A DNA stretch of 64,000 nt from Neckera pumila (taxonomy: Eukaryota > Streptophyta > Bryopsida > Hypnales > Neckeraceae), in the NCBI GenBank assembly GCA_963969595.1, contig OZ018409.1, forward strand, positions 30,517,282-30,581,281. Reading direction: 5' to 3'. Positions 24,284 through 35,989 of the stretch are shown here, piece by piece. The notes under the pieces are model-generated. The model was not told where the DNA came from. It saw nothing but the letters and a program-made list of their open reading frames with translations, and made no database searches. Within the stretch, counting starts at the first letter, position 1, and each line of letters opens with the position of its first letter. Position numbers and translations under genes: made by a program.

Positions 24284-24866
24284 CTCCCTCTGTCCCACTA
24301 ATAACCTCCAAAAAGCTTCCCCATGAGGTATTAACTACAATTTTAGTCTTTGTGCTAGTGATACATGCATACAAAAACCATTAACACGTCCTTTAGATCT
24401 ATGCAAAATCTCTAGCTTAGGCACCATCATCTAGGCACCCCAAATCCATGCAGAAAGTATCATTTTTTGAACATAATTTGTAAATGTTGCCAACTCCATC
24501 ATTCTTGATGATTTAAAGGTTGGTGGCAACAATGGGATTCTAGAAATATGTGCCCCAACCTAAATCATCCACAACAAAGAAACCTAGATCACTTCATGAA
24601 CAAATCTTCATAGTGCCTAAGTGGTCACCAAATACATCGTCAATTTACTATTCTCTCAGGAAGCACAACAAGTACAAGGTGCTTAATATAGGCAAGGCCA
24701 AGCTTTCTAGGAGAAAAATAAATGCTCCTAAATCACTTGACTTGCTCCCACGAGGCTGCCCAACCTGGCCGAAACTTACTCAACAATCAAAAGTAGGAAA
24801 TGGAGCTTTTTAGGAAATGGGACAAGAATCTTGCCTGATTTGGAGGTTTTTAGTGAACAGAGGGAG
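24284..24866. mobile_element. Stowaway-like (Tc1/mariner) MITE
   Basis: The left end, after TA, is CTCCCTCTGTCCCACTAATA; the right end is the inverted GTGAACAGAGGGAG. Subterminal ACCTCCAAAAA is mirrored by TTTGGAGGTTTT. CTCCCTC starts are typical of plant Stowaway elements; the right flank reads TG, so the TA duplication is imperfect. Confidence 0.6.
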
Positions 24867-25366
24867 TGTTTGATTTGTATGTAAGAATATCAATCATATG
24901 TACAATAGGGTCCGCAATTGAACCGTCCAGCCTACTGATTTCACTTCCTATAAGGTAGGTACACCCAAAACCGCCACAAATTGGTACTGTGCCTACTTAC
25001 TATTACTAGGCTGGTCAAATTTTCCTATTGTCTTGTTGATAAGTGAAAGGAGGTTCCAACACATCAAAGAACGTAGCATTTGGATATTGTATGCAAAAGT
25101 TATTAAAGAACAAAGTTAAGTTCTAAAAGCGTTTCTTGCACATAGGTACAGAACTGATTTTGGAAATGTACAGAGAGTATAGATGGCGGTTTAAGGTCAG
25201 TGGCGCATTTGGGTGTACCCACTTTAGATGTAGTGCACATCCAGTAATCATGTTGAGTACCATTGAGATATGGAGTGAGAGGATAGGGAACTACTTTGTT
25301 GGTGGAGCCCGAGAGGATAGTTGAGCCTGCAAAAAGCCATTTGGCAAGGCAATTTCACTGTAAAAG

Positions 25367-25560
25367 CATTAGATGGGATTTGGGGGCCTTGGAAGGCTGC
25401 GAGTTCCCTTGCATTCCCAAATTGCAGGAATGCTCTTGCAGCAGCTAGTTGATGTGGCACAACAACTGCCACGTCATTTTTGGGATTATTTTTAAATTTA
25501 AAATGATATTTGAAAAATAAAATAAAATAAAAAATAAAAAATATATATATACTCTGAGGT
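25367..25560 (+). mobile_element. CATTA-family MITE, left part only
   Basis: CATTAGATGGGATTTGGGGGCCTTGGAAGGC and the following GAGTTCCCTTGC, GCAGGAATGC and TGCCACGTCATTT blocks match the left half of the element at 23045. No right inverted end was found, so this copy is truncated or rearranged. Confidence 0.55.
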
Positions 25561-25780
25561 GCGATTTTAGAATGAAACATTTGCTCCATATCGATCCAAC
25601 ACGGTCAGAAGCATCTGGTAGAAAAACTGACAACACGGTAGCCAGGTTGGGCTTGCAGGCGAAGTCAGAGCTTCAATTCCTCCTTAACTTAAGCTTATAT
25701 TAAGATGGAAAGTTTGATTGTGTTTGCTGGTAACTAAGATACCGGCTCATCTGTCAGCGCACAATCCAACTCTGTACTGA

Positions 25781-26118
25781 CACTACAAGAGAATGCAGCA
25801 TTTGCAATACTTTTTGCAATGGTTCTGCAATGCCCACGAATTTTGTTTCAATGATTTTGCAACGGTTTAATATACAGTATTGCATTGTGTTTGCAATGGT
25901 TTAGAATTTGCAACAGTTTAGAAATGCAATAGCATGGATTCAATGCCCAATACTTTTATAGTGAAATAATCACAACTTTGCAACAGATTTGCAATGGTTT
26001 TTGCAATGCATTGTTTCTTTTTTGAGTTCCAAACTAAGTTCCGTTACACATTGTTTCATTGCAAAACCATTGCAAATGCGTTGCTAGTATGTTGCAGTCA
26101 CTGCTTTCTGTTGTAGTG
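25781..26118. mobile_element. CACTA-like MITE with TGA target duplication
   Basis: The left end is CACTACAAGAGAATGCAG and the right end TTCTGTTGTAGTG, inverted with few mismatches; TGA flanks both sides (25778-25780 and 26119-26121). A CACTA terminus and 3-bp target duplication are the known signature of the En/Spm (CACTA) superfamily. The interior is rich in TTTGCAATGGTTT motifs in both orientations. Non-coding. Confidence 0.7.
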
Positions 26119-26306
26119 TGAGATGCTCCTGTGCAGCAAAGACTTCACTTACAGGAAGCAGGAATTGCCGATCATTGAACTTAATTAGGCTTCAACAGTA
26201 ACTGGGAAGGAGAAGAGCATGGCATCGATCTGTCCATGCAAAGCTTATGATTGAAGCGGTTCAATCTGATCGAGGTGGGTACACATGCATGAATCTCCCC
26301 CATTAT

Positions 26307-27199
26307 TTAACCCCTAAAGGACCATTGTCCCTTTGGGGGGACAAATGCGTTTTCGGGCAGGTACCTATGGGCTGAAATTTTCTCTTGATTTTTTGAAACT
26401 TTTTTTGGAGGTAGAAAATCTGATTAGCTTTGTGGGAATATAATTTTTTTCACATTTGGTGCCTGGGAACAAAAGTTATGACTAAATAAGCTCAAAACAG
26501 GGGACGGCGGGCAGCCCAGGCAACCAAAAAAAAATGGACAAAAATTTGAATTTTTTTTTTTAATATTTTTTTTCTCATAGATTATATTTTTGCCTATCTG
26601 GAAAGCTTTGATTGATTTCATTTGGATTTGTTATGAGAAAGTTATGGACATTCTTTTTTGGGGGGCAATTAGAGCATCTTCTTGAAAAAAATAACTTCTA
26701 GGATGCATTTCTAAATGCAATTTTTCAAATTTTTCATTTTTTTTTTTTTGGAAGGGTTAAGATTACTTGCTAGAACAATCTGACCATTTGGATTAGTGCA
26801 TTTTAATTCCATCTAAAGTATATAAATATTTTAGATTTTCCTTCTATCTTGTATCTACCTCTAATTAACAATTTTTAAAGAATGAAAATTAAGCTTTTTT
26901 TTTTTTTTTTTTTTACTCCGTAGTGCAAAAATTTTAAGTTAAAAATGTTCAAAGTCAAAAATCTAGTTCCGCAATGTGCTGAAAATCTTGTTTTTTTCAC
27001 TTTAAAGGCATATATCTTGCAATCCGTGCGGTCAAAAATTCTGAATTTTTTTCCACACACTCTCATACTAGTTAGGTGTAAGATCCTACGGTTAGATGTG
27101 AAAAAAGATCATTTTTCAAATTTTTTTATTTTTTGCTATAGAAATGACAGTTTTGAATGTTTTTTGGCAGAAAAAGGGCCTCGGTCCTTTAGGGGTTAA
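26307..27199. mobile_element. TTAA-flanked piggyBac-like element, complete
   Basis: TTAACCCCTAAAGGACC at the left and GGTCCTTTAGGGGTTAA at the right form perfect 17-nt inverted ends including the TTAA target duplication. The length is about 0.9 kb. The interior has poly-A/T runs and no transposase. A reverse-oriented relative occupies 33743-34682. Confidence 0.75.
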
Positions 27200-27202
27200 T
27201 TA

Positions 27203-27859
27203 GTGCATATCCCACTGTTGAAGCTTACTTCCACTAATTTGACTGGGGGAGGAGCTTTTGTGAGTTTTTGTGAATTAAGCAGTAGTGAATCAGTGACAGT
27301 TAAGATCGATACACATCTTGATGCACGATATATTTTGTTGGTAACAAACCAGATTGTACGTTACTACAGTAGCTCGGATTCTGTTGTTCAGGTACGTGAA
27401 CTCCAGCAAATGCAATGTACCATACTGTAATGATTTTTTTTGAGCATTCAAAGCTAGGGAAGCTGACCACCTCAGATCGATGAAATTAGACCCTGTATGG
27501 CGAATTTCATTAAAATAGCGCCATTCCAGAACTTTGGCACTTGTACAGTTCAGACCGGCCGTTCTGGTCAAAATCCCATGTCGTCGAAATGGCACACAGA
27601 ATACTGACATTTTAACGAAATTCCCCCATCTGTGGAACATTTTTGTTTTTCTTCATCTTTTCATGCAGATGAAAGTGCCATACGCATTGCAAGAAAATTT
27701 GTGACATATTCTAATGCACATGAGGCACTAAATGATGTAAAGTGGCAAATGAAACCTCCTCTGCTCACTAATATGGTAATAAGTCATCCTTCAGATTTAC
27801 AATCACGGAGAGACCAAGACGGAGTTTCATGCGATGCTAGTACCTCTTTGGTATTGTAA
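27203..27859 (+). pseudogene. Unidentified gene fragments between mobile elements
   Basis: Two exon-like pieces are visible: one ending at 27391 (VTVKIDTHLDARYILLVTNQ and VRYYSSSDSVVQ before GTACGT) and one at about 27665-27776 (DESAIRIARKFVTYSNAHEA, then LNDVKWQMKPPLLTNM before GTAATA). Their composition is protein-like, unlike the flanking repeats. I do not recognise the family. They lie between a TTAA element and a Helitron-like element, so they may be remnants or captured exons of a host gene. Confidence 0.35.
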
Positions 27860-27865
27860 GAATCA

Positions 27866-28333
27866 TCAATACCTTAAATGAGGCTGTTTGTTTGTTTTGT
27901 TTTGTTTTGTTTGTAGCGTGGACAACTTCCTGACCGTGTGTCCCCCGACCGCGTGCTTGTACCGTTGGAAAGCTCTCGCCGAGGAGGGGTGCACCGGCTT
28001 GGTTTCGTGGCGTTTGGAGCGGTGGTGCAAAAGTTATTGAATTTCAAAGTATTTATTGATTAAAAAATTAGAAAATTACTTTTACTTTGATTTTGGTGGT
28101 GTTCTTGGTATTGGGAGTGGAACCAAGAGTTAGAAAATTGCTTCTACTTTGATTTTGGTGGCGTTCTTGCTTCTGGGAGTGGAACTGGGAGTGGAACCGG
28201 GAGTTAGAAAATTACTTTTGCTTTGATTTTGGTGGCGTTCTTGCTTCTAGGAGTGGAACTGGGAGTGGAACTGAGAGTTAGAAAATTACTTTTCCTTTGA
28301 TTTTAGTTGTGGCAACGACATAGGGCACACTAG
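27866..28333 (+). mobile_element. Helitron-like element, complete copy (H2) with internal minisatellite
   Basis: Starts A|TCAATACCTTAAATGAGG and ends GGGCACACTAG|T, preceded by a degenerate hairpin (TGTGGCAACGACA). 5'-TC, 3'-CTRR with a hairpin about 10 nt upstream, and insertion between A and T are the Helitron hallmarks. From 28067 about three copies of a 74-bp unit (TTAGAAAATTACTTTT, GGTGGCGTTCTTG, GGGAGTGGAAC) expand the interior. No Rep/helicase is present, so it is non-autonomous. Confidence 0.7.
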
Positions 28334-28979
28334 TTTGTTTGGAAAAAACCATTAGCACTCATTGGAGGTCAAACAACTATACAAGACGTTTTCTTTTCAC
28401 ACAAAATTCCAAGGATGAACATTTGCACTTCCATCCTTACCACAAAGAAAGATTCTCTGTCATTCGTTGGACACTTTGTGTCCGTGGCATTCTTCTAGGA
28501 TTAATTACGCATCTATAGTATACTGTAAATCAATGACCTTTGAATCAGACCATCAATGACTTTTGGACCAAATAATCAGTCTAATTGCTTGATTATCTAT
28601 GCTTCTCTCATTTAGCACGCCTACATATGAGTCAATGTTTGGAAAGAGTCACCGGTTTGTTCATTGTTAGTTGGTACCTTTGGAAAAAGAATCGGTTGGA
28701 GTGTAAAAATGGATTAAATGATTGGTAGGATTAGCAACCAACCGTGCATCCAAATAAAAAGTGGATATATAGCCTCCACTTTCTTGAAATTGTCAAATTC
28801 TAGCTACTTGCAATTTTGAATGCAAGGTTAATGCTCAGGCTGCTGGAGGTGGGTATACTTTTGGACAAGGTGGGTATTGTTTTAGGGTTGACCGTTGAAG
28901 GGCTTAGATTGCTTGGACAGGACGGGGTTGGATTTTGCTTTAAAGTTATTTGTGGCGACCAATCCTTGGTTCATCATTC
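28334..28979. other. Intergenic DNA, no gene seen
   Basis: No protein-like frame or repeat ends were seen. Confidence 0.5.
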
Positions 28980-29293
28980 CATTAGAGAAAAATTTAGCCC
29001 TTCCAAGGGCCGTCCAAAGTTGACATGCCATGCTATTCTTTACATGGCCTGTCAACTTCGAAATTGCTCTTGGTGAGTAATCGATTTTTGCATAATTTTT
29101 TTATATTTTTTGTTTTTTATTTTTTATATTTTATATTTTATTTGGAATTCTAGGTTCTTGCGCCACTGCCGCTGCAGTTTTAGCAAGGCAAAAATAGGGG
29201 GAAAACAATTTTTTGAGCAAAATAAAAGCAAATTTCAGGGTACCTCAAAAGGCTATGGAACAGCCCTCCGGAGGCCTGAAATTTCCTCTAATG
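28980..29293. mobile_element. CATTA-family MITE
   Basis: CATTAGAGAAAAATTTAGCCC at the left and CCTGAAATTTCCTCTAATG at the right are inverted; subterminal CTTCCAAGGGC is mirrored by GCCCTCCGGAGG. Non-coding. Confidence 0.65.
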
Positions 29294-29613
29294 ATGGTGT
29301 TGTTAAATGTAATGAAATTAGAGTTTAATTTCAAATTTGGGCATGTCTTTGAAATTGGAGGATTGTAGCCTTTGCAAATTTGAATTTCAAGGAAAAGGGT
29401 GGTGAAAATTTGATATGAGAGGAAATGAATTGGGAGATTTTGAATAAGGATAGAATGCAATTGGTTCCCTTGGTAAAAACCCAAGATTTTCTAAAAAGAA
29501 GCGGCAATCTACTAGGGCAACTCCAAAAAATTCTCAAAGGCTAGTGTATATGGAAAATGGTGTGGATTAGGACAATGGGTTCCATCAGTCACTATCACTT
29601 GTAAAGAGTGAAT

Positions 29614-29879
29614 CATTACAAAAAATTTCATCCCTCTACAAGGTTGCTAGAATGTATGAAAATGTGCATTTAGGAAAAATATTAGCTCCAAAAGGCTGTC
29701 AGGTAAACTGTAAGTGAGCAGTTAGCCAAGGTGCTCTGTCAGAATTCCACTTAAAAGATCATTTTTTTATTTTTTTTATTAAATTTAAAAAAATTTAAAA
29801 AACATTTAAAAAAATCATTAAAACTACACATTTGCCGAAACCCTAACGGCCCTGTCCAGGGTCCAGATTTTTTGTAATG
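29614..29879. mobile_element. CATTA-family MITE
   Basis: CATTACAAAAAATTTCATCCC and the inverted GGTCCAGATTTTTTGTAATG bound 266 bp. The AT-rich centre has repeated AAAATTTAAAA. Confidence 0.6.
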
Positions 29880-31980
29880 TTACAACTATTGCAATCATTA
29901 CTACCATCACATCAAATAGGAATAGGTAAAAAGAAAACTAGAAATCTATATCTAGCTTGGCCACATTAAATTATGATTATCTAGGTCAATTAGGTTGTGA
30001 CTATGACTTTGATCACCAACTAACACATAGGCCCTTTCTACATAGATGGTTGGATAAGTCATGAAAATATCACCCTAAAAGGAGGCCAAAGCTGTTTTCA
30101 CCTCAATTGGTGGTAAAGAATTGAAAAAAGAATTCTTCTTGTATGTCAAAGTTGCATAAGTGGACTATTTTTACAATTTATAGAGAAGCCTAATCAATGG
30201 GGTTGGATTGCTCATGTCTTGTTGTATACCATTCCCTAAAAAAACATGAATTGAGTAGATATATATTCAAGTTATTTATGTATGATTAACCTTTTGATGT
30301 AGTGATCCACTAGGATACAAAAGCCTGAGTTTTTTGGAAGTGGATATTTAGTGGCAATTTTTTACTCAAGCCAATTTTTATAAGGTGATGACGCTTGGTT
30401 GTAACCAATTTGCTAAACCAATCAATCTAGATGCTTGCATAAATTGTAAACCATTTGCAGTTTAATAAGAGCCTAGGTTTGATTTTAGTTAAACCTATTT
30501 TCAACACTTTGAAAGGCATAGTTTATTCTTGCATTCTTCCAAAAAAGCATACTAAGAGGATCTCAAATTCTTTTGAATCTCAACAAGATCTAACAAAAAT
30601 TAGACAATTTGAAAATTGAATCTATGCTCAAGTGCTTATTTGAACAACTACTAAGTAGACACTAAATATTGCTGCCATTGTAGCAAATAGATGGTTAGTA
30701 GTGATTTTTTATAGTTTTCTTGGTGGGAGCATGATATGCACCCTAGAATCTAAGCAAGTTAGAAAAATCATTCAGTTGTGATCATCCCTTCTTCATTCAT
30801 CCACAATATTATCTAAAGATAGTAAACTACATCCAATCATTGGTAAATCTTAATATATTTCTTAGAGATGGTTTTGGCAATCTCTTCTACTTTCTTTTCA
30901 CTTTTTTTTAATGTAATGAAGCCCTTTCAAAAATCAGATAAGATCTTGGCAATTTTTTGCCAATAAAAATTTCACCAATGAGCAAATCATGGGTGGTTGC
31001 AAGAGACCAACCGGTTTTGTAGCGTTTCCCACAGTACTCATGTTCTTTTCGGGAGTATTATATAATTAGAAAAACAATTTTAAAAAATGTGAAAAATATG
31101 TTTGGTGTATAAACCTTTGAGAAGAAGGTACACTATGAAGGAAAAGCATAGAAAAATTCTCTAAGTAGGAAAAGTAGAAAAGTGCAGAATCTCATGAAAA
31201 TAGGTACTTTCACATTTTAATTTGTAAAAAATAGGAAAAACAAATTTTACGGAAACTAAAAATTGGCCATTTGGGAAGAGTTGATGGTGATGAGATTTCA
31301 CCAAAAAAATGATCTTCAAACCATCTTCAATGTTCAAAAATGCGCGCGCAAGGGAGCCCTGTTTGCCCGCATGTAGAGGACACAAAATAAAACATTTTTA
31401 AATTTCGTTTAGTAGAAACAGGCTTCCTACTATGGAAATAGACCCTAGAAATTTCAACTTTAGATCATTAATTTTGGATACTCCCCAGTACTAAAAAACC
31501 CTAAATTGCAAAGTGTAACAAATTAGAGAAATTCAAAATTAATTATATAACTTTTTTTCTTTATTTCTGAAAAATAGCAAGTCTCATCACTATCATGGTA
31601 GCCTTCCTTCAAAAAGTTTCAAGTACATTTGCTTGAGACTCCAAGAGTTATGGCCCATGACAACTCCGGAACGTCAAGTGTGACAAAATAGTACTAGTCT
31701 TTCTTGCATCCACCCCATAGAGTTTGACCAAGTAGAGACGAGCATTGACTTGTCAACTATAGGCAGGTACACTATGTAAAGACATTGAAGATTTTTGAAA
31801 CTTGTCAAAAAATTGGTTGCATTATTTAAGTCGAAGTCTGAGAATGTGGAGGCAAAAAAATTTGTACCAAAATTGTTGAAGGTAACTGTACACCTAACAC
31901 CAACAAAATAAACAATTCAACTCGGTTCTATTATTATATTGAAAAGCTTTTTGTGAATTTTTGTTGGTAGTCAAAAGAAG
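29880..31980. other. AT-rich intergenic DNA, no gene seen
   Basis: No open frame with family resemblance; the 74-residue minus frame near 31161-31385 has no recognisable motif. Confidence 0.5.
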
Positions 31981-31984
31981 ATTT

Positions 31985-33500
31985 TAAATTCTTTTAGAAT
32001 GCATTTGTTAGACACTATATGAGTAAAACTATAAATTTTCAAAGTGCTCCAATTAGGGTTTCTAAAACCAACACGAGATTCTTATGAATAGCGGGAGTAC
32101 ATTTTAGGCAAAAATCTGTAGATGATTTTTTTTTTTAATGTAGCTTCCATATCAGATTGCCAAATTCAACATCATAATGTGAACTCCATGTATTGAAGAA
32201 CAAAAGTTGCTACCAAGTTTATACAAACGTTGTGGACATTAGAGTTCATTGTAAAGTAGGAGGAAATCGTGGATTCTTTCCTCTTGAATAGCAAGACTAG
32301 AGTACTAAGAATCAAAGGCTGTAACTCTTGTTTTTTGTCCAAAATGGAGCTCTTTTGAATTCTTTATGCTTCCACCAATGAGAACTTACAAGCATGCGGC
32401 CTACAAGACAAGGGATTGTGTAAGGTAGAAACACCTAATAGCGTCTCTGTACCTAATCTTTGATCCTAGATGGACATTAAACCGTTTTAAAACTTCCCAA
32501 TTGAATGGTCTTTGACATGTGTCATAAAGTTTTCTTCTCTCTTCCCTGTGATTGGATAAGTGCTGAATTTGTCAGAATTCAGATTTAGATCCAGCTACAG
32601 GACGATTCTAATGGTCAGGGGACTGCAACTTTGAAAATTCATAGAAAACACATGCGAAGTCCGAAAAATCATTTTTTCTTTTTTTTTGAAAATTCATGAT
32701 TTTCTCTCACCTTTACCACAAAAAAATTAGTTTCTTGAATGGTGCCTCCAAGTATGCTGAATTCCTTATTTTGACGGTTTTGGGTGCTTCCACGTTAGTC
32801 CATATCCAAGTCTTCTTTTTGGAGCTATTTGTCCAATTCTAGGTGTCGCATTTTGGGCTGGGCATTGATGATTGTGGGTGTGCATCCTTTCCTCCTTTTG
32901 TTCACCCACATGCTTATTACAAATGGGTACGTATAGGGCAACGCCCGCAGAGGAGGGCATTGTGCCAAATAATTGGTCGACGAAGAGGGCCGAGCCCGAC
33001 AAGGAGGGCCGATTATTTGGCGCAATGCCCAACAATAAGGGTATTGCCTGACGTAAAGCACAAGCAAAATTCAATGAAAACCCGGATGATAAATTGGAGC
33101 TGGATGAAAAATCCGTAATCCCCGATTACGCAGGTTTGCCCACGTAATCGGGCATTACGGCGCAGAAACTTCCCCGCAGAATGAACGTGAGAAGTCCCGC
33201 GAGTGGTTTACGTAGTACTGTGTGCCCTTTCTGTCACGGTGACATACTGGGCAGGACATTATCTGTTACCTTCTCTGTTAGGTTGACTAAATTTCTGTTT
33301 CTCATTGCCTCATAACAACCGCAGTAAGTTAAGCATAATTCAATATTGTCCACTTTGTAATTATGGGTCATATTGCTGCAGCAAGGTATATATATGCAAA
33401 AAAGAAAAAGCCATATCCAAGTTGTGGAATCTCAGGCTTTAATTCTCTTGTCCACTTGCATAATTATCAACGTTCTAGGAGAGTTTGTGCACCCGTTCGT
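31985..33500 (+). repeat. Tandem segmental duplication, first copy
   Basis: The block from TTCTTTTAGAATGCATTTG (31993) to GTTTGTGCACCC (33483) recurs in order and orientation at 33507-35645. Diagnostic matches: GTGAACTCCATGTATTGAAG (32179 / 33717), GGATTCTTTCCTCTTGAATA (32271 / 34747), TCCATATCCAAGTCTTCTTT (32799 / 35216), CATGCTTATTACAAAT (32909 / 35329) and CAATATTGTCCACTTTGTA (33341 / 35490). This copy lacks the TTAA element present in the other but has its own foldback insertion near 32936. Confidence 0.75.
32936..33056. repeat. GC-rich foldback inside the duplicated block
   Basis: GGGCATTGTGCCAAATAATTGG and CCGATTATTTGGCGCAATGCCC are inverted arms around a GGGCCGAGCCC centre. The second copy of the duplication reads straight through here, so this looks like an insertion. 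A separate small hairpin, CCGATTACGCAGG/CCCACGTAATCGG, follows at about 33122-33151. Confidence 0.6.
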
Positions 33501-33742
33501 GCATTATCGATTTTAGATTCTCTTAGAATGCATTTTTTGGACACTACCTGAATAAACTGACTATGAATTTTGAAAGTGCTCAAAATAGCCAAGTGCTTCT
33601 AAAACTCCAACACTAGGCTCTCATGAATAGTGGGAGTATTTTTTTAGCAAGAATCTAAAGATGTTGGGTTTAGGTGTTATCGCTGAATATTAGATTGCCA
33701 CATTTGACTTTATAATGTGAACTCCATGTATTGAAGAACAAA

Positions 33743-34682
33743 TTAACCCCTAAAGGACCGAGGCCCTTTTTCTGCCAAAAAACACTCAAAATTGCCATTT
33801 CTATAGCAAAAAGTAAAAATATTTGAAAAATGTTTTTTTTTCCCACATCTATCCATAGGATCTTACACCAAACTAGTATGAAAGTGTGTGGAAAAAATTT
33901 CAGAATTTTCGACCGCACAGATTGCAAGATATCTGCGTTTAAAGTGAAAAAAACAAAATTTTCAGTACATTACGGGATTAGATTTTTTAACTTTCAACAT
34001 TGTTAACTTAAAATTTTTGCACTACAAAGTTTTGAGCTTTAAATCTTTGTAGTGGAGAATTGAGTTGAGAGTCTAAGAAAAAAAAAATTCAAAAAAACTT
34101 AATTATCATTCTTTAAAAGATTGTTAAGTAGAAGTAGATATAAGATAGAAGGAAATAAAAATTGTTCATATATTTTAGATGGAATTAAAATGCACTAATC
34201 CCAATGGTGAGATTATTCTAGCAAGTAATATTAACCATGCAAAAAAAAAATCTGAAAATTTTGTAAAATTGCATTCAGAAATGCATCCTAGAAGTTATTT
34301 TTTTCAAGAAGATGCTCTAATTGCCCGAAAAACAAGAATGTCCATAACTTTCTCATAATAAATCCAAATGAAATGAATCAAAGCTTTCTAGATAGACAAA
34401 AATATAATCTATGAGAAAAAAAAAAACATAAAAAAAAAAATTCAAATTTTTGTCCATTTTTTTTTGTTGCCCAGGTTGCCCGCCATCCCCTGTTTTGAGC
34501 TTATTTGGTCATAACTTTTTTTCCCGGGCACCGATTGAGAAAAAAATTATATTCCCACAAAGTTTATCAGCTTTTCTATCTTCAAAAAAAGTTTCAAAAA
34601 ATCACAACAAAATTTCAGCTCGTAGGTTTTTGTCCAAAAAAACATTTGTCCCCCGAATGGACAACAGTCCTTTAGGGGTTAA
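33743..34682. mobile_element. TTAA-flanked piggyBac-like element, complete, reversed
   Basis: TTAACCCCTAAAGGACCGAG at the left and GTCCTTTAGGGGTTAA at the right bound about 0.94 kb. The sequence is the reverse complement of the element at 26307 with substitutions and small gaps. The paralogous site in the first duplicate (about 32193-32215) reads ...GAAGAACAAA-AGTTGCTACCAAG without the element, an empty-site comparison supporting insertion as a unit. Confidence 0.8.
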
Positions 34683-34902
34683 GTGACTACCAAGTTTAGA
34701 CAAATGTTGTGAACATTAGAGTCCATTGTAAAGTGGGAAGAAATCATGGATTCTTTCCTCTTGAATAGCAATGCTAGAATATTAGAGATCAAAGGTTATA
34801 TGTAATTCCTAGTTTTTCATCCACCAATGAGAAATTTATAAGCATGCAACATACAGGGCAAGCTAGGCATTGTGTAAGGTCGGAGGTTCTAAAAGCGAGC
34901 AA

Positions 34903-35014
34903 GCTCTAAAATGGTCCACCTCCTTAAATGTACACTATTTGTATATGTTCCTTTTTCATAGCCTTCAGCAATGTACATACCATGTACATTTTAGGAGGTG
35001 GTCCATTTTAGAGC
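34903..35014. mobile_element. 112-bp palindromic MITE
   Basis: GCTCTAAAATGGTCCACCTC and GAGGTGGTCCATTTTAGAGC are nearly perfect 20-nt inverted ends, and TGTACA motifs continue the symmetry inward. Too short to code. Confidence 0.6.
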
Positions 35015-35989
35015 CCCTATGCCATGTCAACTTCAAAATTTTATAACTAACTCCACAAAGCTCCAAAAAATATGAAACGGCTTGGGTTAGATGTCAATTC
35101 CACTTGTCTTACAATAAAAAATTTACTGAAAAATATTCCAAGATGTTTCACCTCGCAAAAATTTAGTTCCAGCGGCCTGAGATGGTCCATCTATGCTATG
35201 GACCTCCCACCTTCGTCCATATCCAAGTCTTCTTTCGGAGCTTTTTGTCCAATTGTAGATGTCGCATTTTGGGCAAGGCCTTGTTGATTGTGGGTGTAAG
35301 ATACATCCTCTCCTCGTTTTGTTCGCCCACATGCTTATTACAAATAGTTACGTCCTGTGTCCCCTTTCTGTCACGGTGACGTCCTGCGCAGGACATTAGT
35401 CCGGAGTATTTGTTACCTTCTCTGTCATGGTGACGTATTTCTGTTTCTGTTTCTCATTACACTACTGAATACAACAGTAAGCATAATTCAATATTGTCCA
35501 CTTTGTACTTATGGGTCATACTCCTGCAGCAAGGTACAAAAAGCCAATTTTCAAAAGCCAGATCAAGTTGTGGAATCTCAGGCATTTAATTCTCTTGTCC
35601 ACTTTGCAAGATTATCAACTTTCGACGAGAGTTCGTGCACCCTCGCTATACAACGGCGGGGAGCCCAAATGCTGTGCTATTAGCATACAGATCTACTGTC
35701 TGTCTCGCATTTTGTTTCAGTGATCGAGCAACGATGTGGACGACTTGGAGCCCTTTGTACTAGACTGTTCAAGCCCTGCGATCGACTGTGCTTCTGGAAC
35801 ATCGATCACTTGCTCACTTGCTTGCTCACTTGCATTCAAATTGTGTGCAAGCCTGAGCATCAATCTTGGATTCGGGGCCATGGTGACAATAATGATGCCT
35901 TCTGGAGCTTGGAGTGTATGCTTCTCTTCTCTTCTTTCCAAGCAATCTTAAGCTGCAGGCTCTCCCTTTTGAGTGTTGATATGATCAGT

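Larger units (their letters stand above)
33507..35645 (+). repeat. Tandem segmental duplication, second copy
   Basis: Second copy of the block at 31985-33500. It is longer because it carries the TTAA element (33743-34682), a small palindromic MITE (34903-35014) and a stretch related to 20280-20440 (35040-35200). Confidence 0.75.

Noticed and set aside
24550..24813. 87-residue frame inside the Stowaway-like element
   Set aside because: No transposase motif (no DDE/DDD or HTH); it needs a non-ATG start and looks like chance.
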